Positions 1 to 8,307 of a DNA stretch of 64,000 nt are shown here, one piece after another (position 1 is the stretch's first letter; each line of letters starts with the position of its first letter). Source of the stretch: Pleurocapsa sp. FMAR1. GTDB lineage: Bacteria > Cyanobacteriota > Cyanobacteriia > Cyanobacteriales > Xenococcaceae. The notes below the pieces were generated by a model. That model did not search any database. It saw nothing but the letters and a program-made list of their open reading frames with translations, and was not told where the DNA came from. The translations under genes and the position numbers were made by a program. The stretch lies in contig NZ_OY762512.1 of NCBI RefSeq assembly GCF_963665995.1, positions 3,844,001-3,908,000 of the forward strand. Reading direction: 5' to 3'.

Positions 1-430
1 ACTTCTTTAATTAATATAATGCTCGAAAGCATAAGTTGCTGGTAGCTGAGATGTAGATAGGGAATTGGATATCGAACCCTTTAGGCAGTCTTCTCTCATT
101 TCCTCGCCTCAAACATTTAAAGCGATCGCCTCACCGACATTTTCGATAATAGGAAGAATACTTTAAACAACCTTCATTTAACTATTCAACCGAATGTTTT
201 GTTGTGGATGATTGTTCCTTGACTAGACATTTTTCCGAACCGTTTTTTGTTACTTGGTTTTCATCATAGTTACAGTAACTATAAAACAGCACTAAAAGCG
301 ATCGCACTGATGATTTGTCAGAATTTTGTCAATACTGACATAACAATGACATAGCTATGAAAGAAGTGCTTGCTAGCTTAGGACAACAAATCATTTGTTG
401 TTAAGCTTTTTATTTTTTGGGGTAAAAACC
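1..430. other. Intergenic leader with palindromic sites
   Basis: No convincing gene is visible in these 430 bases. The stretch is AT-rich and contains HIP1 octamers. A near-perfect palindrome, ATAGTTACAGTAACTAT, lies at 266-282. An inverted pair TGTCAG ... CTGACA lies near 318-342, just upstream of the zinc-ribbon/glycosyltransferase pair. Either could be an operator for that pair, but no factor can be named from sequence. Confidence 0.3.
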
Positions 431-613
431 ATGAATACTTGCATTTGCTGTTCCCATAATTTACTGCTTCATCTTCGTTCTCAAAACTTCTACTGGTATT
501 GTCAACACTGTCGTTCAGAATTTAATAGCTTTTCAAGTATTTGTCAGCCATCAAAACCATCTAAGTTAGAGCAAATTCAATCTTATAGCTCATGTTTAAT
601 TCCTGCACAATAA
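431..613 (+). CDS. Small zinc-ribbon-like protein (60 aa)
   Basis: A 60-residue protein, starting at the ATG at 431 behind a GGGGT purine stretch. An in-frame TTG at 395 is less likely because it would add a hydrophobic leader with no family support. It shows a Cys-Ile-Cys-Cys cluster at residues 4-7 and a CQHC pair near residues 24-27, separated by an aromatic stretch, which looks like a small zinc ribbon. From memory, similar micro-proteins occur in cyanobacteria as orphan proteins beside glycosyltransferase genes. The gene ends 18 bp before the GT4 gene and is probably cotranscribed with it. Molecular function unknown; metal binding is inferred from the cysteine spacing only. Confidence 0.6.
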   Translation: MNTCICCSHNLLLHLRSQNFYWYCQHCRSEFNSFSSICQPSKPSKLEQIQSYSSCLIPAQ

Positions 614-631
614 TTATTAATATTTATAACG

Positions 632-1906
632 ATGAATCCATCTCAAACAATTGCTTTAATTTCAGTTTATAGCGATCCTGCTACGGAAGTTGGAAGTCAA
701 AATGTATATGTGCGTTCCTTAGCAGAATCTTTATCTCGTTTAGGATGGCAGGTAGATATATTTACTCGCAAAACCAATGCTGTCCAAGCAAATATAGTAC
801 AGCATAATCCTAATTGTCGAACTATTCGCCTCAATGCTGGGGTAATGCAATATATCTCCCAACAACAATTAATTGGTTACTTACCAGAATTTCTCAAACA
901 ACTACGTCAGTTTCAAATAATTAATAGAATTCAGTATGGTTTAATTCATACTAATTATTGGCTGTCAGCTTGGGTAGGTATGGAACTTAAGAAAACGCAG
1001 CCTCTCAAACACGTCCATACTTATCATTCTCTTGGTGCTGTAAAATATGCTCATACTAACAATCTTACCAATATTGCCAAGACTCGTTTAGCAATAGAAA
1101 AAGCTTGTTTAGAAACAGCCGATTTAAGTATTGCCACTTGCCCTCAGCAAAAAGAATACCTACAAGAATTAGTTTCTACTAAAGGTAACATCGAGATTGT
1201 CCCCTGCGCTACGGATACTAGAATATTTGGCTCGGTTGCCCATGAAACAGCCAGACAAAAACTAGGAATTAAGCCTGATATATTCAATATTCTTTATGTT
1301 GGCAGGTTCGATCATCGTCACGGATTAGAAACTCTATTAAAAGCAGTTAGCAAACCCTATTTGCACAGCGCAGGTAATATTCGTCTGACCTTAGTTAGCA
1401 ATTCTCATCGCTATTCACATAATCGGCTAGAAAGAAAACGAATTGAGAAACGGGTGCGGGATTTAGGCATTGAGAACATTACTACTTTTGATGAACGACT
1501 CAGCCGAGAAAAATTAGCGGTATGCTATGCTGCTGCGGATGTCTGTGTAGTGCCTAATCATTATAGTCCTTTGGGAATGGTGGCAATTGAAGCTATGGCA
1601 AGTGGGACATCTGTAATTGCTGCTAATGCAGATAGTTTAAAATACATAGTTCAACATGAACAAACAGGTTTACTATTTCCTGCTCGAAATTCGTTTGTCT
1701 TGACTAAAGCAATTTTTCGCTTGATGAACGAACCTGAATGGAGATTAAAGTTGAGCGTTTCTGCCAGAGAAAGAGTTTATGAGTTATTTGACTGGGATGG
1801 CGTGGCTAATCAACTAGGAAAATTTTATCTAGAATTAATCGTTTCACAAGATATAAAGATGCCAAACAAATTATTAAAATATTCAGTTCAACCTGTAGGA
1901 GTTTAA
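632..1906 (+). CDS. GT4-family glycosyltransferase
   Basis: A 424-residue GT-B fold glycosyltransferase of the retaining GT4 group, a cytosolic enzyme that moves a sugar from a nucleotide donor to an acceptor. The N-terminus carries the glycine/Asn donor-fold signature 'EVGSQNVYVRSLAESLSRLG' at about residues 17-37. The C-terminal half has the Rossmann start 'NILYVGRFDHRHGLETLL', and the donor-binding E-x7-E block is in 'SPLGMVAIEAMASGTSV' at about residues 311-327. Length is normal for the family. It resembles the sucrose-phosphate-synthase/MshA-like branch, but the substrate cannot be read from sequence. It follows the zinc-ribbon gene by 18 bp. Confidence 0.88.
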   Translation: MNPSQTIALISVYSDPATEVGSQNVYVRSLAESLSRLGWQVDIFTRKTNAVQANIVQHNPNCRTIRLNAGVMQYISQQQLIGYLPEFLKQLRQFQIINRIQYGLIHTNYWLSAWVGMELKKTQPLKHVHTYHSLGAVKYAHTNNLTNIAKTRLAIEKACLETADLSIATCPQQKEYLQELVSTKGNIEIVPCATDTRIFGSVAHETARQKLGIKPDIFNILYVGRFDHRHGLETLLKAVSKPYLHSAGNIRLTLVSNSHRYSHNRLERKRIEKRVRDLGIENITTFDERLSREKLAVCYAAADVCVVPNHYSPLGMVAIEAMASGTSVIAANADSLKYIVQHEQTGLLFPARNSFVLTKAIFRLMNEPEWRLKLSVSARERVYELFDWDGVANQLGKFYLELIVSQDIKMPNKLLKYSVQPVGV

Positions 1907-2006
1907 GTCTATTAGACTTCTGGCAAACTTGCTAACCTAAAACGATTTTGTTAAGCATTACTGCATTCATCAATATCAAGTGTAGTTTATCTTTAACGAG
2001 GAATTT

Positions 2007-2123
2007 ATGATCGTAGCTCATCTTATTTTGTTTCTTTTTCTTGGCTTTAATATTTTAGCTCTCACTTGGCTATTTCCGATTAAACATAGTTACAAAAAAA
2101 CTTCAAAAACTAAAAAGATTTAG
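2007..2123 (+). CDS. Possible single-pass membrane micro-protein (38 aa)
   Basis: A 38-codon reading frame that starts with ATG preceded by an AACGAGGA purine tract 5-6 bp upstream, a good ribosome-binding site. The product has one hydrophobic helix (about residues 2-24, rich in Leu/Phe) followed by a strongly basic Lys/Ser/Thr tail, so an inner-membrane protein with a cytoplasmic C-terminus is predicted. No family is recognised. It stands alone between the GT4 gene and nrtR, which points the other way. Support is the RBS plus the clean TM-basic tail pattern. Confidence 0.4.
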   Translation: MIVAHLILFLFLGFNILALTWLFPIKHSYKKTSKTKKI

Positions 2124-2265
2124 ATCTTGTTTATAAGGTAATTTATTTTATGGCGATCGCATTATATTTACGCTCGATGAGTCAGGTTTCAGTTTTAAAA
2201 CCGCAAGAAGTTGTGCAAATTTTGAGAAATCTTATTTTCACTAATAGCTAATAATAACAAACAAA

Positions 2266-3012
2266 TCAAATAAACAATAAAGGCTTGTCTTTTAAAGGTG
2301 CAAAAGCTTTTGACTCAAACTTGTACAGACTTGCAGGACGACCAGCACCACGAGATACTTTTACTCCTGTATCTAATAAAATACCCAACTTTAATAAACG
2401 CGAACGAAAATTAGAATAGTCAGAAAAGTTTCCACCCAAAATTGTGCAGTAAAGCTGATAAACTTCATTTAAAGTAAATTCTAGTGGCAAGACATCAAAA
2501 GCAATAGGGCTGTATTGTAGCTTGTTTTTAAGACGATTCCAGCCATAGCTGAGGATTTGATCGTGATCGAAAGCCAACTCAGGAATCTCGTTTACCTTGT
2601 ACCAAGAAATACTATTATCTGATTTAGCAATTATTTTGGCATTATCATATCTAAGCAGAGCAAAATAGCTTACCGATAAATATCTGACCCCAAAGCTATC
2701 AGGATCTTCTCGAGGATCTCTACCAGGATTACCAAAGGAATATAGTTGTTCTAAATATAAATTATCTACCTGAATTTTTTCGGCTAAAGTACGATAAGCA
2801 GCATCGGTTAGAGATTCTCCTTGACGTACTAATGTACCTGGTAAATTCCAGTGGCTTTTAAAAGGTTCTTCTTTTCTTTTACGTAGCAAAACTAAAACGC
2901 GGTTATAGGTAGTATCAACCGAAAAAATAACGTTATCTACACCGACTTTAAAATCAGCTAAACTCTCTGATTTGATTTTAGTTTTGGGTTTAATTTGAGA
3001 ATTAGTTTTCAT
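2266..3012 (-). CDS. nrtR: NrtR-type Nudix-fold transcriptional regulator
   Basis: A 248-residue protein with an N-terminal Nudix fold (about residues 20-150) and a C-terminal winged helix (about 165-240, ending with 'SRGAGRPASLYKF'). The Nudix box is degenerate: in 'GESLTDAAYRTLAEKIQ' the REUxEE core reads RTLAEK, so the Mg-binding glutamates needed for hydrolysis are missing. This two-domain build with a dead Nudix box is that of NrtR, a repressor of NAD-metabolism genes that responds to ADP-ribose. The ATG overlaps the stop of nadD by 4 bp (ATGA), so the two genes are translationally coupled, which fits a role in NAD control. A catalytic Nudix hydrolase is less likely. Confidence 0.75.
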   Translation of the reverse strand: MKTNSQIKPKTKIKSESLADFKVGVDNVIFSVDTTYNRVLVLLRKRKEEPFKSHWNLPGTLVRQGESLTDAAYRTLAEKIQVDNLYLEQLYSFGNPGRDPREDPDSFGVRYLSVSYFALLRYDNAKIIAKSDNSISWYKVNEIPELAFDHDQILSYGWNRLKNKLQYSPIAFDVLPLEFTLNEVYQLYCTILGGNFSDYSNFRSRLLKLGILLDTGVKVSRGAGRPASLYKFESKAFAPLKDKPLLFI

Positions 3013-3611
3013 ACTATTTTTTCTTGTCTATGCTGATTTGTTTTTATTTCATATAAATTATGTTGAATAATATAATCATTAACGGTAGGAGTAATTAAGT
3101 TTCGATCTTTTTGCAGACGATAAGTGCTAGAAGCTACTTTTGGGGCATTTAAACTGGCGATCGCAACTTTTCCCCCAACTCCTTTTAATGTTTCTAATTC
3201 TTGTTCTTGAATATCATATTCTACACGAGGAATAATTAAAACTTTCACTTCTTTTAATAAATCTTCGATACGATACCAGCTACTTATCTGTTGCAAGATA
3301 TCTGAACCAATTATTAAAGTAAACTCTGCTTTTTGTCCCCATTTTTTCCTGGCTTTTTTGACCGTAATTAAAGTACGGCGATCGCTTAATTCGGGATGCA
3401 GGCTAATATTATTATTAGTTAAGCTAATATCTTTGATTGCCGTATGCAACATCTGTGTACGATGTTTTAAAGAAGTTTGATGCTGTTTAAAAGGATTATC
3501 TGATGCCCAAACTACCACAAGCTCAAAGTGTTGGGACAACCAAGATAAAATAGTTTGATGTCCTATAGTTGGTGGATCTGCACTTGTACCAAAAAGAGCA
3601 ATTTTTTTCAT
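3009..3611 (-). CDS. nadD: Nicotinate/nicotinamide-nucleotide adenylyltransferase
   Basis: A 200-residue nucleotidyltransferase that joins NaMN or NMN with ATP to give the dinucleotide, the penultimate step of NAD synthesis in the cytosol. The N-terminal 'LFGTSADPPTIGHQTIL' is the GxFxPxHxGH nucleotide-binding signature. 'IGSDILQQISSWYRIEDLL' matches the NadD substrate loop, and 'SSTYRLQ' near residue 161 corresponds to the C-terminal ISSTxIR motif. Length is standard. It is the first gene of a two-gene unit with nrtR (4-bp overlap). Whether NaMN or NMN is preferred cannot be told here. Confidence 0.85.
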   Translation of the reverse strand: MKKIALFGTSADPPTIGHQTILSWLSQHFELVVVWASDNPFKQHQTSLKHRTQMLHTAIKDISLTNNNISLHPELSDRRTLITVKKARKKWGQKAEFTLIIGSDILQQISSWYRIEDLLKEVKVLIIPRVEYDIQEQELETLKGVGGKVAIASLNAPKVASSTYRLQKDRNLITPTVNDYIIQHNLYEIKTNQHRQEKIV

Positions 3612-3752
3612 TAGTTAATGATCGAGTTACTAAATACAGCTTCAAACTTATTATTTATTATCTGCCCAAACCAGTTTCTAATTAACTGAGGTTACACATT
3701 TAATCTAACTGCTGTGATGAAGTAACGGGGAGACAAGAAGCAACTATATGTG

Positions 3753-3867
3753 TAGCGCGAGAAGCCGTTGCGGGGGGAATCCGCGTTGAGGCGGCTCCAT
3801 CCGCAAGAAGCGGTATCCGTAATAGACGCAGGTAGTAACTCTATTCCCAAGTCCCCAAGTCCCCAAG
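3753..3867. repeat. Palindrome-rich repeat plus 8-bp tandem repeat
   Basis: The gap between nadD and lptB holds GC-rich, self-complementary sequence (3753-3816, for example GCCGTTGCGG ... CCGCAAGAAGCGG) unlike the AT-rich surroundings. Three copies of an 8-mer, TCCCCAAG (the first as TTCCCAAG), follow at 3844-3867. This is typical of small dispersed repeats in cyanobacterial intergenic DNA. A 70-codon open frame crosses it on the minus strand but is a by-product of the repeat. Confidence 0.6.
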
Positions 3868-3965
3868 CAAAACAGATCGATGAGTGCGTAACATTAGTAA
3901 TCAATTGTACCTACCTACTTGTATCACTTTAAAATGTTCTGTTCAAATCGGATTTAGTATCAGAT

Positions 3966-4694
3966 TTATTTTTGAAACTTGTCTCCCAGATAATATTGTT
4001 TAACTAAGGGATTGCTATACAGTTCTTCGGCTGCGCCAGAGGCTAAAATTTGACCGTCTCGCATTACATAGGCGCGGTCAGTGATGGCTAAGGTTTCGCG
4101 AAAATTATGGTCTGTAATTAAGATACCAATTTGGCGATCGCGTAATTGAGCAATAATTTCCTGTATCTCCGCCACCGCAATCGGATCGATCCCTGCAAAT
4201 GGTTCATCTAATAATAAATATTTAGGACCGTCTAGCCCTGCTGCTAAAGCTCTGGCTAATTCTGTTCGTCTTCTCTCTCCACCCGAAATTAGAGAGCCTA
4301 AAGTGTTGGCTACTCTTTCTAAGCGAAACTCCCTCATTAATTGTGCAAGACGAATTGGGCGGGCGGGACGAGGAATTCCTGTTTGCTCTAAAACCAGTAA
4401 AATATTATCCTGAACGCTGAGATTGCGGAAAATACTTGCCTGTTGAGTTAAATATCCTATGCCCAAACGCGCCCGTTTGTGGAGTGCCAAGGTGGTTATA
4501 TGACGCTCATTTAACTTGACTGTTCCATCGTCGGGCTTGACTAAACCTGTAGCTATGTAAAAAGTGGTGGTTTTTCCTGCACCGTTAGGGCCTAGTAGTC
4601 CGACAACTTCTCCTGGGGACACCCGAAGATTAACGCGCTTAACTATACATCTTTTGCCATAAGACTTATGGATATTCTCTAAAATTAATGCCAC
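3966..4694 (-). CDS. lptB: LPS export ABC transporter ATPase LptB
   Basis: A 242-residue ABC ATPase that powers extraction of lipopolysaccharide from the inner membrane. It has the Walker A motif 'GPNGAGKTT' (about residues 35-43), a Q-loop 'YLTQQASIF', the signature 'LISGGERRRTELARAL', Walker B 'LLLDEPFAGIDP' and the switch His in 'ILITDHNFRETL'. The 'GGERRR' signature and 'DEPFAGIDP' are characteristic of LptB rather than other ABC ATPases. The start is GTG at 4694, 21 bp after lptA. No LptF/LptG-type permease follows within this window; the partner permeases must be elsewhere. Confidence 0.9.
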   Translation of the reverse strand: MALILENIHKSYGKRCIVKRVNLRVSPGEVVGLLGPNGAGKTTTFYIATGLVKPDDGTVKLNERHITTLALHKRARLGIGYLTQQASIFRNLSVQDNILLVLEQTGIPRPARPIRLAQLMREFRLERVANTLGSLISGGERRRTELARALAAGLDGPKYLLLDEPFAGIDPIAVAEIQEIIAQLRDRQIGILITDHNFRETLAITDRAYVMRDGQILASGAAEELYSNPLVKQYYLGDKFQK

Positions 4695-4715
4695 AGGTTT
4701 TTTGTTAATCAGTAA

Positions 4716-5132
4716 TCATTGCGGGTTGGTAATAATATAGGTTGATTCTACTTGGCGATTGCTTTTGGGGGTAGCAACAAAGCGACCTTCATCGATTAAA
4801 TAGGTCATGCTTTCGGCTCGCATACTGTTCCCATCTTGAATCACATAAACATTTCCCGTCAAAATCAAGCGACGTTCACGACTAAAATATTGTGCCTGAG
4901 CAGCAGTAGCCTGAATTTGGCGGGCTGGATAATCAATTTGAACATTACCTCGAGCGGTAATGATACCCGTTTGGGAATCAGATTCTTGAACATCTGACTT
5001 GAGGGTAATTTCTCCTGGCTTAGGAGATTGCGCCTGTAATGATGAAGGGATAAAAGTAAAAGCTATAACGGTAAACAACGTCGCACTTATTAATCTTTGC
5101 CATCGACTACGCAGAAACAGAATAGGAAACAT
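4716..5132 (-). CDS. lptA: LptA/OstA-domain periplasmic protein
   Basis: A 138-residue exported protein. A signal segment (about residues 9-35, ending near 'SSLQAQ') precedes one OstA/LptA beta-jellyroll repeat region with the pattern 'TARGNVQIDYPARQIQATAAQAQYF' split across strands and 'GNVYVIQDGNSMRAESMTYL'. LptA polymerises into the bridge that carries LPS across the periplasm. It is upstream of lptB in the same unit. It is somewhat shorter than the enterobacterial protein but normal for cyanobacterial single-domain versions. Confidence 0.82.
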   Translation of the reverse strand: MFPILFLRSRWQRLISATLFTVIAFTFIPSSLQAQSPKPGEITLKSDVQESDSQTGIITARGNVQIDYPARQIQATAAQAQYFSRERRLILTGNVYVIQDGNSMRAESMTYLIDEGRFVATPKSNRQVESTYIITNPQ

Positions 5133-5295
5133 AAATAGAAATATAAGCTAAATCTGAATAACTTTGGTTAAGTTCTGATATTAACAATTTCTCAGACGCT
5201 ACTTATTCTAAAGAAGTTGCATCCTAACCAGTAAAGATTGAATTCTCGACCAGATTTTGTATTCCTGCGTAGACAAAAGATTAGAGAGCCTGATT

Positions 5296-6033
5296 TTATA
5301 GTTCTTGCTTGGTAGGACGGATAATCATCTCGTTAACATCTACATCCCCTGGTTGTTCAATAGCGTAGGCAATGGCACGAGCGATCGCATCGGCATCGAT
5401 AGCTACTCCATATAGTTGATTGACGTTTTTTGCTGTTTCCTCGTGGGAAATAGTGTTGGTTAACTCTGTATCTACCGCCCCAGGAGAGATATTGGTTGAA
5501 CGAATTTCACCATTAGATTCTAGTCGGATTCCTTCTGAGATAGCTTTAACAGCAAACTTAGTGGCACAATAGACTGTTCCTCCAGGAAATACTTTGTGTC
5601 CTGCTACAGAAGAGAGGTTGATTATATGACCAGATTTTTGCTGCTGCATGATCGGCATTACCGCAGCAATAGCATACAGGACTCCTTTGATATTTACATC
5701 TACCATCTTGTCCCATTCATCTACCTTGCTTGCAGCTAAAGGTGATAGGGGCATCAAACCTGCATTATTGACTAAAACGTCAATACGTTCATAAGCTTGG
5801 TGGGTAGCTTTGGCTAAAGCTTCTACCTGATTGCGATCGCTAACGTCTGTGACCTGATATTTTGCTGTACCACCATCTTTTTGAATCTCAGCAACTAACT
5901 CTTTAAGGCGATCTTCTCGTCTGGCAGCTAGCATCAATTTAGCTCCACTTTTGGCTAGTCTACGGGCAGTAGCTTCCCCTAGTCCACTACTTGCTCCTGT
6001 GATGATAACTATTTTGTTTTGAATCTCAGACAT
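5296..6033 (-). CDS. SDR-family NAD(P)-dependent oxidoreductase
   Basis: A 245-residue classical short-chain dehydrogenase. It shows the cofactor motif 'TGASSGLG' at about residues 12-19, 'NNAGLMPL' near residue 89, the catalytic Ser in 'NLSSVAGHK', and the Tyr/Lys pair in 'YCATKFAV'. Overall it resembles the YdfG/clavaldehyde-dehydrogenase-like group of NADP-dependent 3-hydroxyacid or serine dehydrogenases, but the substrate is not predictable. It is monocistronic, in a gap between lptA and the RTX gene. Confidence 0.85.
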   Translation of the reverse strand: MSEIQNKIVIITGASSGLGEATARRLAKSGAKLMLAARREDRLKELVAEIQKDGGTAKYQVTDVSDRNQVEALAKATHQAYERIDVLVNNAGLMPLSPLAASKVDEWDKMVDVNIKGVLYAIAAVMPIMQQQKSGHIINLSSVAGHKVFPGGTVYCATKFAVKAISEGIRLESNGEIRSTNISPGAVDTELTNTISHEETAKNVNQLYGVAIDADAIARAIAYAIEQPGDVDVNEMIIRPTKQEL

Positions 6034-6207
6034 AATTGCTCTTTATTTTGTTAACTTAAAATTAATTGCTCTGTTTTTCTAGTCTGCTTATTGCCTAACT
6101 GATGGGAATATCTAAAGTCGCTAGTAGACCAGTCGCCTAGACTAGATACTACTGAATTAAGCAGAGGTATTAAATCTTACTGGAGGTAGATATAGTTAAA
6201 ACCCGCT

Positions 6208-6238
6208 CCGATGCAAACTTTGTCAAAGTTTGCATCGG
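6208..6238 (-). terminator. Strong hairpin downstream of the RTX gene
   Basis: A perfect 14-bp inverted repeat (6208-6221 with 6225-6238) with a 3-nt loop. On the minus strand it is followed by AGCGGGTTTTAA, a weak T-run, so it can act as a terminator about 140 bp after the RTX gene stop. The rest of the 342-bp gap (6034-6375) shows no gene. A dispersed palindromic repeat is the alternative reading. Confidence 0.5.
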
Positions 6239-6375
6239 CTTAAAGCGCAATTCAAATCGATGACGATGATTACGGTAAGGCTGTGCCAGAATCGGAAAAA
6301 TCTTCAGGCAACGAAAACAGGTTAGGGATGTTTCACCAATACTTTATCTCTCTTGCCAATGCACGAGAATTGATA

Positions 6376-7287
6376 TTAGCTCCATGAATTTTTGTCGAAT
6401 CCTTCTGTAACGAAATCACTTTGATTGATCGAGTCAGGTTTAGCACCGTATAAGGTGTCTAAAAGCTCTCCATTTTTTAGTATTTCTGTTCCGTTAACGT
6501 TTCCCATAGAGACAAAAGTCAAGTCAGTAAAGCTTAATCCTTCAGATAAACCCAGAAAATCTACGCCATCTTGGAAATCCAGTACAAGATCTTTACCGCT
6601 ATTCTGCTCTAATACATAAATATCAGAGCCTGAACCTCCATTTAACGTGTCTTGACCATTTCCACCAATGAGAATGTCATTACCGTCTGCACCGAGCAGA
6701 TTGTCATTACCGTCGTCTCCTGACATTCTATCGTTGCCTTCGTTACCCCAGAATCGATCGCTATCAGCACCTCCAAATATAAGATCGTCTCCTACACCAC
6801 CGTAAAGACTATCCATACCTGTATCACCAAATAGCGTATCATCTCCTGAAGTTCCCCCCAATCTATCGTCACCAGATCCACCATAAAGTAAATCTTCTTC
6901 GGCTCCACCAGATAAGGTATCATTGCCTGCACCACCATCTAAGACATCTTTATCAGGACCCCAATCTTTGCTAAACTCCCAAGCGACATCTTCACCACCC
7001 ATCAGTAAATCGTCGCCATTCCCACCAATTAGTGTATCGTTTCCTATGTAAGCATCTAACCTATCATTACCGTTACCACCATCTAAGACATCATCTCCAA
7101 TACCATCCCATATAGAGTCATTTCCCTCGCCACCAACCATACTATCGTCGCCTTCACCGCCAAAGATACTATCGTTACCTTCACCGCCAAAGATACTATC
7201 GTTGCCCATGTTTCCTGACATTCTATCGTTGCCTGCATAACCATACAAAAGGTCATCGCCTTCACCGCCATAGATAGCATCTATCAT
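6376..7287 (-). CDS. RTX calcium-binding repeat protein
   Basis: A 303-residue acidic protein made of RTX nonapeptide repeats (GGxGxDxUx), such as 'GGEGNDSIFGGEGDDSM' and 'GGNGNDRLD', running almost from residue 4 to about 235, then a short non-repeat tail ending in 'FDKNSWS'. Such repeats bind Ca2+ as a parallel beta-roll and usually mark proteins exported by a type I system through a C-terminal signal. The start is the ATG at 7287, preceded by GGAAG; an upstream in-frame TTG at 7332 has no advantage. No catalytic domain and no TolC/HlyB/HlyD-type genes are nearby. It is probably a small secreted surface protein. Confidence 0.8.
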   Translation of the reverse strand: MIDAIYGGEGDDLLYGYAGNDRMSGNMGNDSIFGGEGNDSIFGGEGDDSMVGGEGNDSIWDGIGDDVLDGGNGNDRLDAYIGNDTLIGGNGDDLLMGGEDVAWEFSKDWGPDKDVLDGGAGNDTLSGGAEEDLLYGGSGDDRLGGTSGDDTLFGDTGMDSLYGGVGDDLIFGGADSDRFWGNEGNDRMSGDDGNDNLLGADGNDILIGGNGQDTLNGGSGSDIYVLEQNSGKDLVLDFQDGVDFLGLSEGLSFTDLTFVSMGNVNGTEILKNGELLDTLYGAKPDSINQSDFVTEGFDKNSWS

Positions 7288-7368
7288 TACCAAAACTTCC
7301 AAGTATAATATTTGTTGATATGCCTTATTCAATCATCGCCAGGTGACGATGTCAAAAAGCTAAGTTTA

Positions 7369-7412
7369 AGCGCGAGATTCGGCGAACCTGAGTCGCCATG
7401 AATAATCGCGCT
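7369..7412. repeat. Small nested palindromic repeat
   Basis: A 44-bp element bounded by AGCGCGA ... TCGCGCT, with an inner pair GGCGA ... TCGCC at 7381-7397. It lies between the RTX gene and the decayed transposase. It belongs to the same general class as the other palindromic inserts in this window. Confidence 0.5.
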
Positions 7413-7449
7413 GTTGGGCGTTGGTAAGCTTACCTAAAACTCTAGAAAC

Positions 7450-8010
7450 CGAATAATCTAATTTTTATTGATGAATCAGGAATTAATTTAGGCATGACAC
7501 GGTTAAGAGGTCGCGCAATTCGTGGCGAAAGATTACACGAGCGCTGTCCTCGCAATCGAGGTTCAAACATTTCTGTAATTGGAGCATTAAGCATGGATGG
7601 CTTGATTGCGACGATGAGTTTGCGCCCGAAGTGTCAACACAGATGTTTTTAGCACCTATCTATATTGAAGAGATTTTAGTCCCTCAACTATGGGTAGGAG
7701 CTTATGTCGTGATGGACAATCTTTCTGTTCACAAAGCTACTAAGATTCGGGAAATTATCAACCAAGCTGGAGCAAAATTAGTTTTTTCACCTCCTTACTC
7801 ACCCGATCTTTCTCCCATAGAATTGTGTTGGTCTAAATTAAAACAATGCCTGCGTCGTGCGCAGATCGTCGAAGACGACGACTGAGAGGCAAAAGCCTCT
7901 GCGCAAGAACAACCGACGCAATCAACCAAGCTTTAACTGAGATCGTTAATCAGCAAATTTCTGATGATGATCTTGTTGGTTGGTTTGAACACTGTGGTCT
8001 ATTCATTTGA
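7450..8010 (+). pseudogene. Decayed IS630-type transposase
   Basis: Broken remains of a DDE transposase of the IS630/Tc1 type. The first frame gives '...IFIDESGINLGMTRLRGR' and '...SVIGALSMDGLIATMSL'. A frameshift near 7625-7635 moves the reading into 'VVMDNLSVHKATKIREII' and 'FSPPYSPDLSPIELCWSKLK', which carry the second Asp and the final Glu of the DDE triad. A third frame then gives '...TTDAINQALTEIVNQQI' up to the stop at 8008-8010. The N-terminal helix-turn-helix half is missing. The last break coincides with a 48-bp palindromic insert (7858-7905). Not functional. Confidence 0.85.
7858..7905. repeat. 48-bp palindromic insert inside the transposase remnant
   Basis: Bounded by the inverted pair TGCGCAGA (7858-7865) and TCTGCGCA (7898-7905), with inner self-complementary stretches GTCGAAGACGAC and GAGGCAAAAGCCTC. 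It separates 'LKQCLRRAQ' from the downstream '..ARTTDAINQAL' of the transposase and introduces a stop, so it entered a formerly continuous coding sequence. Confidence 0.65.
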
Positions 8011-8307
8011 AAACCGCTGTAATTGATTTTGCAACCTTAGCCTGTAAGATAGCCCCTTCCCAGCAGAGAGAATAAACCGAGCTAAATCATCAGCCAAATA
8101 CTGTTCTTAAGTGATTTTTTCTACTACATAAGCTGCTTCTAAGCACCGACTAAAATACTTTTCTAGTAATCGACAAGTCGTCTATCTGTAATGAGCAATT
8201 TCTATATCTTATTAAAAACTTATCAATCAGTAAGTTAAATTTGTTAGGGTTAAATGCAAGTAAAATTACCCAGTAAATTATTTGGTTGTAAGAGGCGATT
8301 TTGAATA
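8011..8307. other. Intergenic region upstream of tonB
   Basis: Nearly 300 bases between the transposase remnant and tonB. No open frame, riboswitch or terminator is recognised. It presumably carries the tonB-exbB-exbD promoter, but no Fur-like site could be assigned with confidence. Confidence 0.3.

Noticed and set aside
3692-3904. 70-codon open frame on the minus strand
   Set aside because: It runs through GC-rich palindromic and tandem repeat DNA and has no family character or ribosome-binding site.
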